Shown here: in pieces, positions 1-10,112 of the stretch
Position numbering within the stretch: position 1 is the stretch's first letter
Layout: every line of letters starts with the position of its first letter
DNA from: Henckelia pumila
Taxonomy: Eukaryota; Streptophyta; Magnoliopsida; Lamiales; Gesneriaceae
Length of the DNA stretch: 64,000 nt
Reading direction: 5' to 3'
Assembly: GCF_033568475.1 (NCBI RefSeq)
Contig: NC_133122.1
Location: 140,685,402 to 140,749,401 of the forward strand
Made by a program: the position numbers and the translations under genes
Notes under the pieces: generated by a model
The model's database searches: none
The model's input: only the letters and a program-made list of their open reading frames with translations
Told to the model about the DNA's origin: nothing

Positions 1-212
1 TTACTAAGTGTGTATTCAACCCACCCCTCCTCCCCCCTTTTATACACATATTCGATCCCCAACACTAAAAATTAAAGATAACCCAACGAATATTTTTGAA
101 GATAATGCTGCTTACATTGCACAAATAAAGGGATGATATATCAAAAGAGATCAAACAAAACATATTTCACCAAAGTTTTCCTACACCCACGAACATCAGA
201 AAAAAGGTGATG

Positions 213-468
213 TTGATGTCCAACAAATTCGTTTCAGTGACAATGTACGTAGCTGATTTATTCACAAAAAGCATTACCGACATCAACATTCAAGAAATTG
301 GTGCACAATATAGAGATGAATCAATTAAAGGATCTTCGGTGATTGAAATCAGATGGAGTATCAATTGTTGTACTCTTTTTTCCTTCGTTCATATTTTTTC
401 CAATGGGTTTTACTTACAAGGTTTTAACGAGGTAACATTGGATTCTCTATAAATAATCTAATGGGGAG
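213..468 (+). pseudogene. Copia retrotransposon pol 3' tail (RNase H end), degenerate
   Basis: The + strand translation contains a disrupted form of the conserved Copia polyprotein ending, visible as ADLFTKSIT, the D-x-F-T-K signature that closes the RNase H region. A few inserted bases (GTAC/ACGT around 246-250) put the preceding residues in another frame, so this is a relic. Downstream, at about 460-468, lies a purine tract (AATGGGGAG), as expected just before a 3' LTR. The rest of the element would lie left of the window. The family call rests on one short motif plus the PPT/LTR context. Confidence 0.6.
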
Positions 469-655
469 TGTTATATATAGATGATATTTAAGTGATTGAT
501 TTGATTGTAATATTTTTTTTTATACACTAATCCCTCTACCTTATAAATAGATGTGTTTAGTTCATATAAATGACACTCATCTTTCTCTATTATATTTCTG
601 TCGTCTTTCATCCTCTCATATTTCTCCAATAACAAAATATATTTTCTTAAAAAAA
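469..655 (+). repeat. Probable 3' LTR start of the Copia remnant, with TATA box
   Basis: The sequence after the purine tract begins TGTTATATATAG, a TG start typical of an LTR. It contains a good TATA box (TTATAAATAG at about 541-550) followed by a pyrimidine-rich stretch, as in U3/R of Copia LTRs. The right boundary is not defined: no matching CA end or TSD is visible, and sequence related to another repeat starts at 662. Confidence 0.5.
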
Positions 656-661
656 AAGTTT

Positions 662-718
662 GGGCTAGGCGGGCTATCCCGTTTGAACCCATGTTTGTCC
701 CAATGGCTTTTGTAATAC
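662..718. repeat. Dispersed 57-bp repeat, copy 1 (copy 2 at 18398-18454)
   Basis: This block starts GGGCTAGGCGGGCTATCCC and ends TGGCTTTTGTAATAC. It recurs in the same orientation upstream of the WEB gene with about 6 mismatches in 57 positions. Both copies follow an A-rich run and contain TGGGC/GGCCC-type motifs. Its nature is unknown. It could be the edge of a larger degraded repeat. Confidence 0.7.
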
Positions 719-870
719 GATCATGAATAAAGTACTAATATGGCATATATATATGTATATATATATATATATATGTATATATAGAGAGAGAGAGAGACTA
801 TAGTAATTATAAGAAAAATTAAAGACCTTAGGAAAACTCCAGCCTGGATACTCGATGGATCCAAACCCAC

Positions 871-1252
871 CTCAAAAATCGTCGGGCTTGTGAAGATCTG
901 CAATAATTGGTATGATCCCTGAATCAGAAAACCAAGAATTGGAAGACGACGATTTAGAAAGAGAAGAAGATGGAGAGTGGGACTTACGCTTCTTGTTGGG
1001 ATTCATTATTCTCCTAAGTAGAGTGTGCAGCAACAACTTGGACCCGAAGTACTTCTTCTTGGAGTAGTTGTCGGAATTGGTGGCATAGTAGAAGGGCGGA
1101 GGCATGAGAGGAGGAATGCTAATAAGATTTTGGGGATGTTTTGGGCATGAATGGAGGCAGCTAAGGCCCAGTGTGAGCAGTAGCCTACACTGGGCCCAAA
1201 AAAAAAAGTTGTGTGTGTGTATATATAAATATATATATATAGATAGGCACAA
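871..1252 (-). other. Unidentified ORF, possible gene fragment (serine/lysine-rich)
   Basis: An open frame on the minus strand has a less biased composition in its middle part than the surrounding low-complexity DNA. It includes a proline-rich stretch (IPPLMPPPFYY), a basic part (NPNKKRKSHS) and a serine-rich run. The N-terminal third is (TA)n and poly-A derived and is probably not coding. I do not recognise the family. It could be a broken exon of a small plant gene or chance. Confidence 0.25.
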
Positions 1253-2018
1253 AAAATTTATATATATATATAATATAGAAAATTTTCATGCAATTTATGC
1301 AAAAATTAAATCTTTACGTGAAATTTATTAATGTTTTGGTATGTCATTAATATGATCTTACTTAATATATAGTGTTTGTGTGTATATATTATGTATAATT
1401 GGTAGATAAAATTTTTTATATTTTTATATGCTATTATTTATATGTTTAGTTGTTCACACTAAACTCAAAGAAACAATAATAATAATTTTTTTATAAATTT
1501 TAGATCCAAATTTTAGATTCAAATTTTTACCTCATCTGCAAAGTTTATACAATGTATTTTTTCTCACGAGTCACAAGTGTCATGCGCTTTGAATTTTGAT
1601 TAACAACCATTACAATTCATATTACTTGTTTTATATTTCAAATTCTTTACGAAACCCACAATTTCACCAAATTTTAGGTCTACTTTTTTTCCTTTTGCAA
1701 TCAGGCGTGAATATAATTGATGCTTATTTTTTCGAATGTAGAGTGTACATTTTCTACCAAATTTACTTTTGATTACAGATTCTGTACGCAATGTTCTTCG
1801 TCATTTTTTAAGGTATTTTTCCATCAAGTAAATGTCCTTCTGACCGTGTCTAGTTTGTGTTCGTACCTAAGATAAATTATTTATGGTTCTCGATTAAACT
1901 TAGCTTTTTTTGTGTTATACTTATAATATATTGTTGCCTACATTCAACCAAAATCATAGCTCCGCCCCTGATTTTGGGGTACCAGGACAAGTCTCCCACA
2001 TGAATGGAACTGCACCGA
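1253..2018. other. AT-rich intergenic stretch, possible hAT end near 1971
   Basis: No credible gene is visible. Near 1957-1971 the sequence ATAGCTCCGCCCCTG resembles the 3' terminus of plant hAT elements (reverse complement begins CAGGGGCGGAGC). A palindrome around 1167-1199 (GGCCCAGTGT ... ACACTGGGCC) resembles hAT subterminal sequence. I could not find a matching 5' terminus with a convincing 8-bp TSD, so no element is called. Confidence 0.35.
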
Positions 2019-3101
2019 AAACATCACCGCTTGGTTCAATGGATATGATAATATATGGATAAAGTACATTGAGATTATTGAAGGAATTGGATATGATTGA
2101 AATTAATAATGATATGTTTGATGTGAATGATTAATGTCGGGATTGAGATCATGATAAACTGAAAAATTACTTTTTTTACCCTTATCATTATAAATAAAAT
2201 TTAAATATTATATTAATAATTAAATTTTCATTAATTTTAAATTCAAACCACAAAAAATAATTAAAAATATTAATAAAATAGAAAATAATAAATTTAATAA
2301 TAATATAAATATGCATTTATTTTGATAATTATAATATTAATAAATAATTTTATATTAATTTTAATGTTAAATTTAATTAGTAACAATAACAATATTACTG
2401 TTAAATAAATAATATATTAATATTAAAATATGGTGAATAGTAATTAAATTAATTAGTTATATTATAAATTTATAATATGTTAATAATGATTTAATGATAA
2501 TATAAATATGCATTTATTGGAAAATGTTAATAATAATTTAAATATTAATTTTAAAATTAACTAAAGTTTGATAACAATATTAATATTATTGTTAAATAAA
2601 TAGTATATTAATAATTATTAAAATATGATGAAAAGTAATTAAAGTATTATAAATTATATTTAAATATTATTAAATTAATATTTTATGTTAATTATTAAAA
2701 TGTCACTGATTTTAATTTCCAAATCACAAAAAATATAATTAAATTTATTAATATATAAAAATGATTTTATTTATAATTAAAATATGAATTCTAATTTGAA
2801 TATTCATTTTTTTACTGTTAAAATTAGTTATGTTATAAATTAAATTTAAATAATATTAAATTTCTTAAATTTACAATTAATTAAATTGTAGGGTATTATA
2901 GGAAAAAAAATTTATCAACCTTCATCCCTCCTCCCATTAGGTATTATTAATCCCCCATAAAAATAATAATAGTATCTACAGTGCGGGCCGAATACGGGCT
3001 GGGCGGGCCTATCATAATATTTATCAGGCATACCAAACGCATGATAAGTGAAGGATTAGTAAGCAATCCTCCCTTATCATGCATACCAAACAGTGCCTTA
3101 A
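2019..3101. mobile_element. Candidate PIF/Harbinger-like non-autonomous element with AT-rich core
   Basis: The right end, read on the minus strand, begins GGCACTGTTTGGTATGCATG and is followed on the plus strand by TTA. The left end near 2021 contains a diverged version (CACCGCTTGGTTCAATGG, then ATGATAA). G-rich ends with GTTTGGTATG and TTA/TAA targets suit Harbinger MITEs. The core (about 2165-2915) is a very AT-rich, internally repeated module also found in the large MULE downstream. The left boundary and TSD are not certain. Confidence 0.35.
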
Positions 3102-3253
3102 AAGAAGGGTTGTCCTTGGATACAAACTTGACATCATCATGCTTCATTCCGAAATCAAAATCAGGGCTAACACAAGTCATCTTTGTTTTTAACTACTTGT
3201 GTTTTTAATTCAGAGAAATTAATTATATATATCTCAAACTTTATAAGTTTATA

Positions 3254-4305
3254 GAGTAAAATGTATTTTGGTACACGAACTATTAGTAAAATATCATATT
3301 GGTACACGAACTATTGAAAATGACTTAATTGGTACATGATCCAAATAAAAGGTCAATTTTACTCTTAATATGAATTAATATTATATTAATTAGTTTTAAA
3401 ATATCATATTTATTAAAAATTAATATATATATATATATATTAATAAAACCACAAACTCAATAAATAAATCATATGCATGTAGGACTAAAAATACTCATTA
3501 ATAAATTATTTATATTTTAAAAATATAAATAACTTATAAATGAAAAAAATACTAATTAATAAATTATTTATATTTTAAAATTTAAATAATTTATTAATGA
3601 AAAAAATACTCATTAATAAATTATTTATATTTTTAAAATATAAATAATATATAATGAAATGATATTTTTTCTATCAATGTAAATAATTATCCATTTAAAA
3701 AAATTGATATAAATTATATATTAATAAAACCACAAAATCAATAAATAAATCATATGGATGTAGGACTAAAATATATTTAATAACGATAAAATATAATTAA
3801 ATAATATTTATTTATTAATATTTAATTCAAGTGCGAGTAAAAGTATAAATTTGTAAATTATTAAATCAAGTGGAAAAATTTTGGGTTATTAGAACTATGT
3901 AAATCGAGACAATGAGTGAAATTTTTTCTTTAAAATTTGTTTTTTCATGATCTAATGTTTAATGTTGAAAATTTTTGTATCAAATATTGAAAAACTAAAA
4001 TGGTGATTGTTTCAATTATTTAAACACAAGATCAACAGACTCCGGTGATCTATATTTTTATCATAACAATATATTACAATATTTGTTGTATAATTTGACT
4101 TGAAAATTGTTTATCATTATATATATATATATATATTAATTTATAATAAATATGATATTTTAAAATTAATCAATCTAATATTAATTTAATTTAAGGGTAA
4201 AATTGCCTTTTCTTTGGATCATGTACCAATTAAGCCATTTTCAATAGTTCGTGTACCAATATGACATTTTACCTATAGTTCGTGTACCAAAATACATTTT
4301 ATTCT
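3254..4305. mobile_element. Mutator-type non-autonomous TIR element (MULE MITE), 1,052 bp
   Basis: The ends are inverted repeats of about 110 bp. The left end reads GAGTAAAATGTATTTTGGTA and the right end, reverse complemented, reads AGAATAAAATGTATTTTGGT; both continue with CACGAACTAT. A perfect 9-bp direct repeat AAGTTTATA flanks the element (3245-3253 and 4306-4314), the TSD length of Mutator-like transposons. The interior is AT-rich, has repeated ATTAATAAATTATTTATATT blocks and encodes nothing. The element depends on a transposase supplied elsewhere. Confidence 0.88.
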
Positions 4306-4644
4306 AAGTTTATATATATGTGGCCAGGTACGTATATTTATACAAAAGTACTGGAGCTAGCCCTTTTTTTATTGCGCTGAATTTGTATCAACTGTTGGGG
4401 GAAGTTTAGGGACGTTAATTTGCTATCATTGTTAATTTATATTATATTAGTCAACAATATTAAATTTTTTCTAATTTATGTACAACAATCGCAGAATTTT
4501 GATGAAAAGTCAAGAATGAAGCTCTCTTTCGTGTGATTATTGGCAACATGAAAAGGTGAATTTGGGATTTAGAACAGCACGAAGGTGCTAATTAGATCGA
4601 AATCAACTTGCCATTGATGATCGATGCATCATATATATTACGTG
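4306..4644. other. Intergenic spacer
   Basis: This stretch between two transposons has no recognisable gene, RNA gene or repeat, apart from short AT-rich runs. Confidence 0.6.
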
Positions 4645-5489
4645 CAGTGGCGTACCCAAGATTATCAATCAGGAGGGGCGAATTCAATAAATTAAAAAAA
4701 ATATTATACCACAAAGTGTATAATAAAAAGTCATATATTAACTTCATATGATTTTACAATACACTCCGAAATTTCATAGTTTGAAAATGTTGAATAATAA
4801 TTTCAATATCAACTGTATCAAACATATCACGCTCAATATATGATATCAAACCATCATCTAACACATCATCTTCCAACCGATTACGAGGTGATATTTTGAT
4901 TATTTTTATTGTTGAAACACTCTCTCTACGGTAGCAGTTGCAACAAGTAATAACAATGTTAACTTTAAAAGTAAATATCTCAAATGATATAATCGATCTT
5001 TATTCGATTGGAACATCATTTTAGTAAGCTCGCTAATCCCCCAGCCTTAGAGAACCGATTGTTACTTCGCATGTCAAAAATAAAGTTATGAAGTTGATAC
5101 TCAAGATGCATTAAATACATCAAGAAGAAATCAGGTGGATAAAATTGAGTAAACTGAATCAAATTTCTCATGTCACATTCAAGCATAAAAGACATTTCAT
5201 TTTTCAAAAACAAATATGAATCAGTACAAAGCATACTGTCAAATTTATTATAGTCTAAAATAAATTTATCATTATCTTATTCATCAAATATCATTCTAAT
5301 CAATATAAAATTAAATCAACATTCTAAAATATATATTATATATAGAACTAAGTTTTTTAAAAAAAATTCAAAGGGGCGGTCGCAAAATTAAATTTATATT
5401 TAAAATATATATTATGTATATAATACTAAAAATTTTATAATTTCAAGGGGGCGGTCGCACTCTTTCGGGACTATGTAGGTTCGTCACTG
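4645..5489 (-). mobile_element. hAT transposon remnant (TTF-type), 845 bp, with 8-bp TSD
   Basis: The left terminus is CAGTGGCGTACCCAAG. The right terminus, reverse complemented, is CAGTGACGAACCTACA. They match at CAGTG-CG-ACC, a typical hAT TIR. The 8-bp sequence ATTACGTG occurs immediately outside both ends (4637-4644 and 5490-5497), the hAT TSD size. Only the C-terminal end of a transposase gene survives inside, on the minus strand, so this is an internally deleted derivative. Confidence 0.92.
4899..5234 (-). pseudogene. hAT transposase C-terminal fragment
   Basis: The open frame 5234-5016 (about 72 codons) matches the region upstream of the hAT dimerisation domain (FYPPDFFLMYLMHLEYQL, then FDMRSNNRFSKAGGLASL). 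Further along the strand, another frame reads LLLLVATATVERVFQQ, the diagnostic hAT C-terminal motif (usually P-V-A-T-A-x-V-E-R-x-F-S). A frameshift or deletion separates the two parts, and the N-terminal zinc finger and catalytic DDE region are absent. It cannot make active transposase. Confidence 0.85.
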
Positions 5490-5520
5490 ATTACGTGATT
5501 CAATCGTTATCTAATAAGCT

Positions 5521-5775
5521 GGGTTTTTTTTCTAAATAATATATTTTAAAAAAATAATAACAAAAATATCGCGTTTTAAAAACATTTATGGATTTATAAT
5601 ATTCCGGGACTTTCTGTCCCGGATTTAGAAGAGATTTGCAGAGTATCTGCAAACCTCTGCTAAATCCGGGACAGAGAGTCCCGGATTTCTTTTCTTTTTG
5701 TTTTGTTTTTTTAAAGTGTGGTTGCTTCAAAAATCGGTTGGACCATGCGGCGGTCCAGCCGATTTTATATTAAAA
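5521..5775 (+). repeat. Left terminal inverted repeat of the PMD-MULE
   Basis: It begins GGGTTTTTTTTCTAAATAAT and pairs with the reverse complement of 14990-15239. It contains stacked palindromes: CCGGGACTTTCTGTCCCGG at about 5604-5622, a larger hairpin joining the two GGGAC/GTCCC blocks (about 5610-5685), and an ATCGGTTGGACC/GGTCCAGCCGAT hairpin (about 5733-5764). More palindromes without a clear partner in the other arm follow to about 5860 (TTGACTGGTCAA and AATCCGGAC/GTCCGGATT). Confidence 0.85.
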
Positions 5776-6412
5776 AAAAAAGGGAATCTAGTCAAAATTT
5801 GACTGGTCAAGGTTTGACCAGTCAAAGACATTTTTAAATCCGGACCTGACTTGTCCGGATTCAGAACTGTGCACCAATTTGCAGGCTTAGCTGATACTGT
5901 GCATCCGTAATTTGCGGCCTAGCTTTCACGTGTGTGTGTATATATATGTGAGTAAGGCTGTGAAAATTATTTGCATTCAAGTTTAAGTTTCATAACTTCT
6001 GTCTCTTTGTTTTAAAAAAAAAACTCTATATCTCCAGTGTCTCTAAAAAAAATATATTGTGAAGTTTTTGTTTGGGAAAAAAAATCGAGATCCGTAACGT
6101 CTTGTTCGTGTCAAAACAAAAATGAAGTTGTGTATTGTATAAAAAAATCCAAGATCGCTCGGACATCCTAAATTTATTTATGTATGCTGCCAGATTCATA
6201 TCACTTTCTTAGTTTTAAAAGGTAAATTATAAGTATTGTTTTTTTATTTGATGTATATATTTATTTGTTTATTATGATTCTGATAATGATTTGTAATATT
6301 TTTCAGATTATCAATTTATCGGTTTATCTTAATTTCACATGCGGTTGAAAGGTAATATTGTTATTATTATTATCACGATCATCAATTAAATGTGCATGAT
6401 GAATATAATTTA

Positions 6413-6449
<37 letters not shown>

Positions 6450-7836
6450 GATAGTGATCGTTGTTTGTTGTTGTTGTTGTCATCATCAAGTCATTACATA
6501 TAATTTAGTATTATATCCATTAACATTATTATAAATATCAACATGATTTTTCTATTCATCATTAATTTAATTAATTATAATATTTATAATATTATTTATT
6601 ATTATTATTCGTATTGATGTAATATTGTTATTGTTATTATCACGGTCATAAATTAATTATTCACAGTGAATATAATTAATTGTTATTTAATTGTTGTTAT
6701 TTTTGTAATTAGAAAATTAATTAAGTATGTGAATATAAGAACAATTAACTTATTTTTATTGCGCTATATTTATGGGGATACTTTTAGTTGACCGTATTTT
6801 TTTGTGATAAATGTTGAAATTAGAAAAATATTTATTACATATTGTATTTATTAAATACATAGATTAATCATAATTTATTGTTGTACTTAAATCTATTGTC
6901 TATATTTTATCATAATACCACCCAAGGGAAACTAGAAGTAGATTAGCGTAATAAATCTATTAGATAGAAATAATCGTAAAAACTAGAATATTATATTAAT
7001 TATTAAGTTTTCACTAATTTTAATTTCCCAACCCCAAAAAATAACTAAAAGATTAATTAAAGTATAGAAAATAATTAAATTTAATAGTAATATAAATATG
7101 TAATTATAGTAATAATTAAAATAGTAATAATATTTTGAATATTAATTTTAATGTTAAATAAAGTTTAGTAAAATTTAGTAACGATGACAATTATTTTGTT
7201 AAATAAATAATATATTATAATTATAAATAATAATTAAAATATGGTTAATAATAATTAAAGTAACTATTAAATTAGTTATATTATCAATCACAATTAAATA
7301 TTGTTCAATTTATAACTATTTAAAATTGTAGAGTATTATAGGAAACTAAAAATTTGTCAATTTTTGTGTTGCTCTTTTTGTACTTCTGTAGTCTATTTTA
7401 AATTTGAAAGCTCTTGTTTATTTGTTTTTTTAATAAAATTGTATTTTGTATATTATTGTCTCTAATTCACTTACGTGTAACTTTTAATTATTGTATTAGC
7501 ATATCTTTTGCAAATTAATTTATTTTATTTTTTAAGTGTGACTTGTGATTATACATTTCAATTTTTTGTCAGGTTTTTGCCCAATTCGTTGAATTTGGAT
7601 TTAATATCATACCTACTCTATTGAGGTTAGTATTCTATTTCCTGAGTTTGTCTCCAGAACGATTTCTGTCCAAAAAAATAAAAAAATGAAGTCTGAATCC
7701 GAAGAAAATTAATCAACCAATAATACAATTTATAGCAAAATAATTATGATAATTACTTTCTAATATTAGTAATAATAGCAGTAGTAGCATATATGTTTTA
7801 AGGATGCTGATATTATATATTTTTTGTTAAATACAG
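5776..7836. other. MULE left arm, non-coding, AT-rich
   Basis: No open frame of interest is seen. It may hold the transposase promoter and upstream exons. It includes a (TTA)n/(ATT)n microsatellite at about 6410-6449 and an AT-rich module (about 6985-7365). That module is repeated in inverted form at 13586-13945 and in direct form at about 2205-2915. Confidence 0.6.
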
Positions 7837-9629
7837 AAATAGATGTCGTGAGTGCATTGCTCTATATAGGTGGTTGTGTCGTTGTCCACAATGAGAGGGT
7901 CGGGTATAGCATACCAGCAACTAGGCCCGCAAAAATCCCACGTTCTATTACATTTTCTTAGTTGTTGGATGAAGTGCATTGTCTCCTACAAATTGACCCA
8001 TCGCAATTCAGTATTAAACTGTCAACAAAATATTCTTATGAAGTGATGTCTCGTCATATCGAAGAGCATGTGTACATCACAGATGATGATAGTCTGCAAT
8101 TCATGTTTGATTCGCCGTTATTACATTGCTTTTACATGTATGTTGAATCATCTCCAGTATCTTACGACGTCAGAGGTTGTGATCATGAGTCGTTCATGCC
8201 AGAGATAACACAAGGTATGAACACAATAGATTTCAATGAGCAGGCACAAACTTCTGCACATCACATTGGCGTCGGTAGTACGCAATTGTATTCTGGAATT
8301 GATACAGCTGGCAATTAGGATCACCATATCATGGTTCCAACAGGAGAATATCATGGATGGGTCCATAACGAAACACTGTCATGGGATTTAAATCCATGGC
8401 CTTCGGATCATCATATGAGGAGAGCAAATATGTTGGATACAATCGCAGGAAATATTACAGAGGTGCATGATCCGTTTGCAGACAGTTCTCGCAATGTAAT
8501 GAGTAGTGATAGTGAGCTTGATGCTGCATCAAATGATGGGGAAGACGATGACCGTGCCAACACACTACGTGAAGATGATACCCAATTGATGAATGCACGT
8601 CAAGGCGAGGGCACATCATCGCAGGTCCCAAACTATGGTGGGAAAACACATGAACATAATTTTCCTCGCGATGGTCATGTTATGCGTGAAATTCCTCAAT
8701 TTTTCAACACAGTTTATGATGAACAAATTCCCGATACATTTGGGCTATCATCTAGATCTCGGACTAAGTTTTACGATCCTCAGAGGCCGGAACTTTGTGT
8801 GAAAACGGTTTTCAAGAACAAAACCGAATTAATAGCATCTGTGAAGGATTTTTCTGTTCGAATTGCGAGACGTGAATATATTGTTGTCCAAAGTTCTCCA
8901 ACAATATGGAAGATCAAGTGTAAGAACTTTTCTGAAGGTGGCAACTGTGGTTGGGGACTTCGAGCATCATTCAAACAGAATATAGGATTTTTCATGATAA
9001 CGAAGTACGGTGGGGAGCATACATGCATTTCTAGCCAAGTGGGTATAGATCACCATAACCTTTACGTAAGTATGGTAGCAAGCACACTTTTTGGAATTGT
9101 GCGTTGTGATCCTGCATACGAGATCAAGTATGTCCGAGAGAGTATCAAAGGAAAATATGGGTATGATATATCGTATGCTAAGGCATGGCAGAGTTTGAAG
9201 CGAGCAGTGGAGATCGTATATGGTACATGGGAAAGCTCTGTTTCTTTGCTTCCTAAATATATGGGTGCTTTGTCAAATTATAACCCAGGAACTATTGTAC
9301 AGTGGAAGCATCTTCGGCCAAACGACCATCCCCAAGTTTTAAACTTTGTATTTTGGGCCTTCAAACCGTGTGTAGATGGTTTCTCGCATTGTCGTAGAAT
9401 AATCAGTGTAGATGGCACACATCTGTACACGAAATACAAGCACAAACTACTCATTGCAGTGACTTTGGATGCTAATAACCAAGTGTTACCTCTGGCATTT
9501 GCGTTGGTCGATGAAGAGACTTACGAGTCTTGGCATTGGTTCTTAAGTAATGTTGCACGATATGTTATACGAGGCTGTAGAGGAGTGTGTCTTATATCTG
9601 ATAGGCATGCAGGTTTAACAAGTAGGTGA
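7837..9629 (+). pseudogene. mudrA-type MULE transposase, interrupted and C-terminally truncated
   Basis: A splice acceptor (ATACAG) precedes a frame opening EIDVVSALLYIGGCVVV, the usual N-terminal start of this family. The same frame runs to 9629, broken by TAG at 7959-7961 and TAG at 8316-8318. The long part (8331-9629) holds the MuDR DNA-binding region (KFYDPQRPELCVKTVFKNKT, then a Cys/His segment KCKNFSEGGNCGWGL and GEHTC). It continues into the MULE transposase domain with the first catalytic Asp (ISVDGTHLYTKYKHKLL) and the second (LISDRHAG). The frame ends six codons after SDRHAG, so the region with the third catalytic acidic residue and the C-terminal SWIM zinc finger is missing. No later part was found before the PMD gene. 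The encoded enzyme would be inactive. Confidence 0.9.
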
Positions 9630-10112
9630 CACTTGAGAGATAATTACGTGGATATGCAACCTACAGATTTTCAATTTATCATAAAAATAAGTTCTTCGTT
9701 GTTTAAATTTTATCCTTTGCATATCAAATGTTTTATATTAACTCTACTTATGTTGCACATCTGCCTTATAAGAATTTTATTATTAATTCTAATATTTTGC
9801 AATCTCTTAATTGTTAATATTTTGCAATCATATAATTGTCTTTGAATTATATTTTTTTAAAAAAAGATTTAGTAATAATATTTTAACTATACATTTTAAT
9901 AGAAAATAATGCACTTTGTATACTATTAAATATGTATATAGATTTTATAATTCAACGTGAATATTTAAATGAGGTTTTGTACGTAAACTTATATCTAAAT
10001 ATAAATTTTGTACTAAACTTAAATATATATTGTAAAAGAAAAGAATTCAGTAACAAAATATTTTTAGAACATAAATATTTTTATATGTACATGGAATCAA
10101 AAGACAAAATTG
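9630..10112. other. MULE spacer between convergent genes
   Basis: AT-rich sequence lies between the 3' ends of the transposase remnant (+) and the PMD gene (-). The short open frames here are of biased composition and match nothing I recognise. It presumably contains the two 3' untranslated regions. Confidence 0.55.

Noticed and set aside
1127-1971. A hAT element with ATTTTGGG as 8-bp TSD ending at 1971
   Set aside because: The right end looks like a hAT terminus and ATTTTGGG follows it, but the upstream ATTTTGGG is not followed by a CAG-type terminus and lies inside the possible ORF. Coincidence cannot be excluded.
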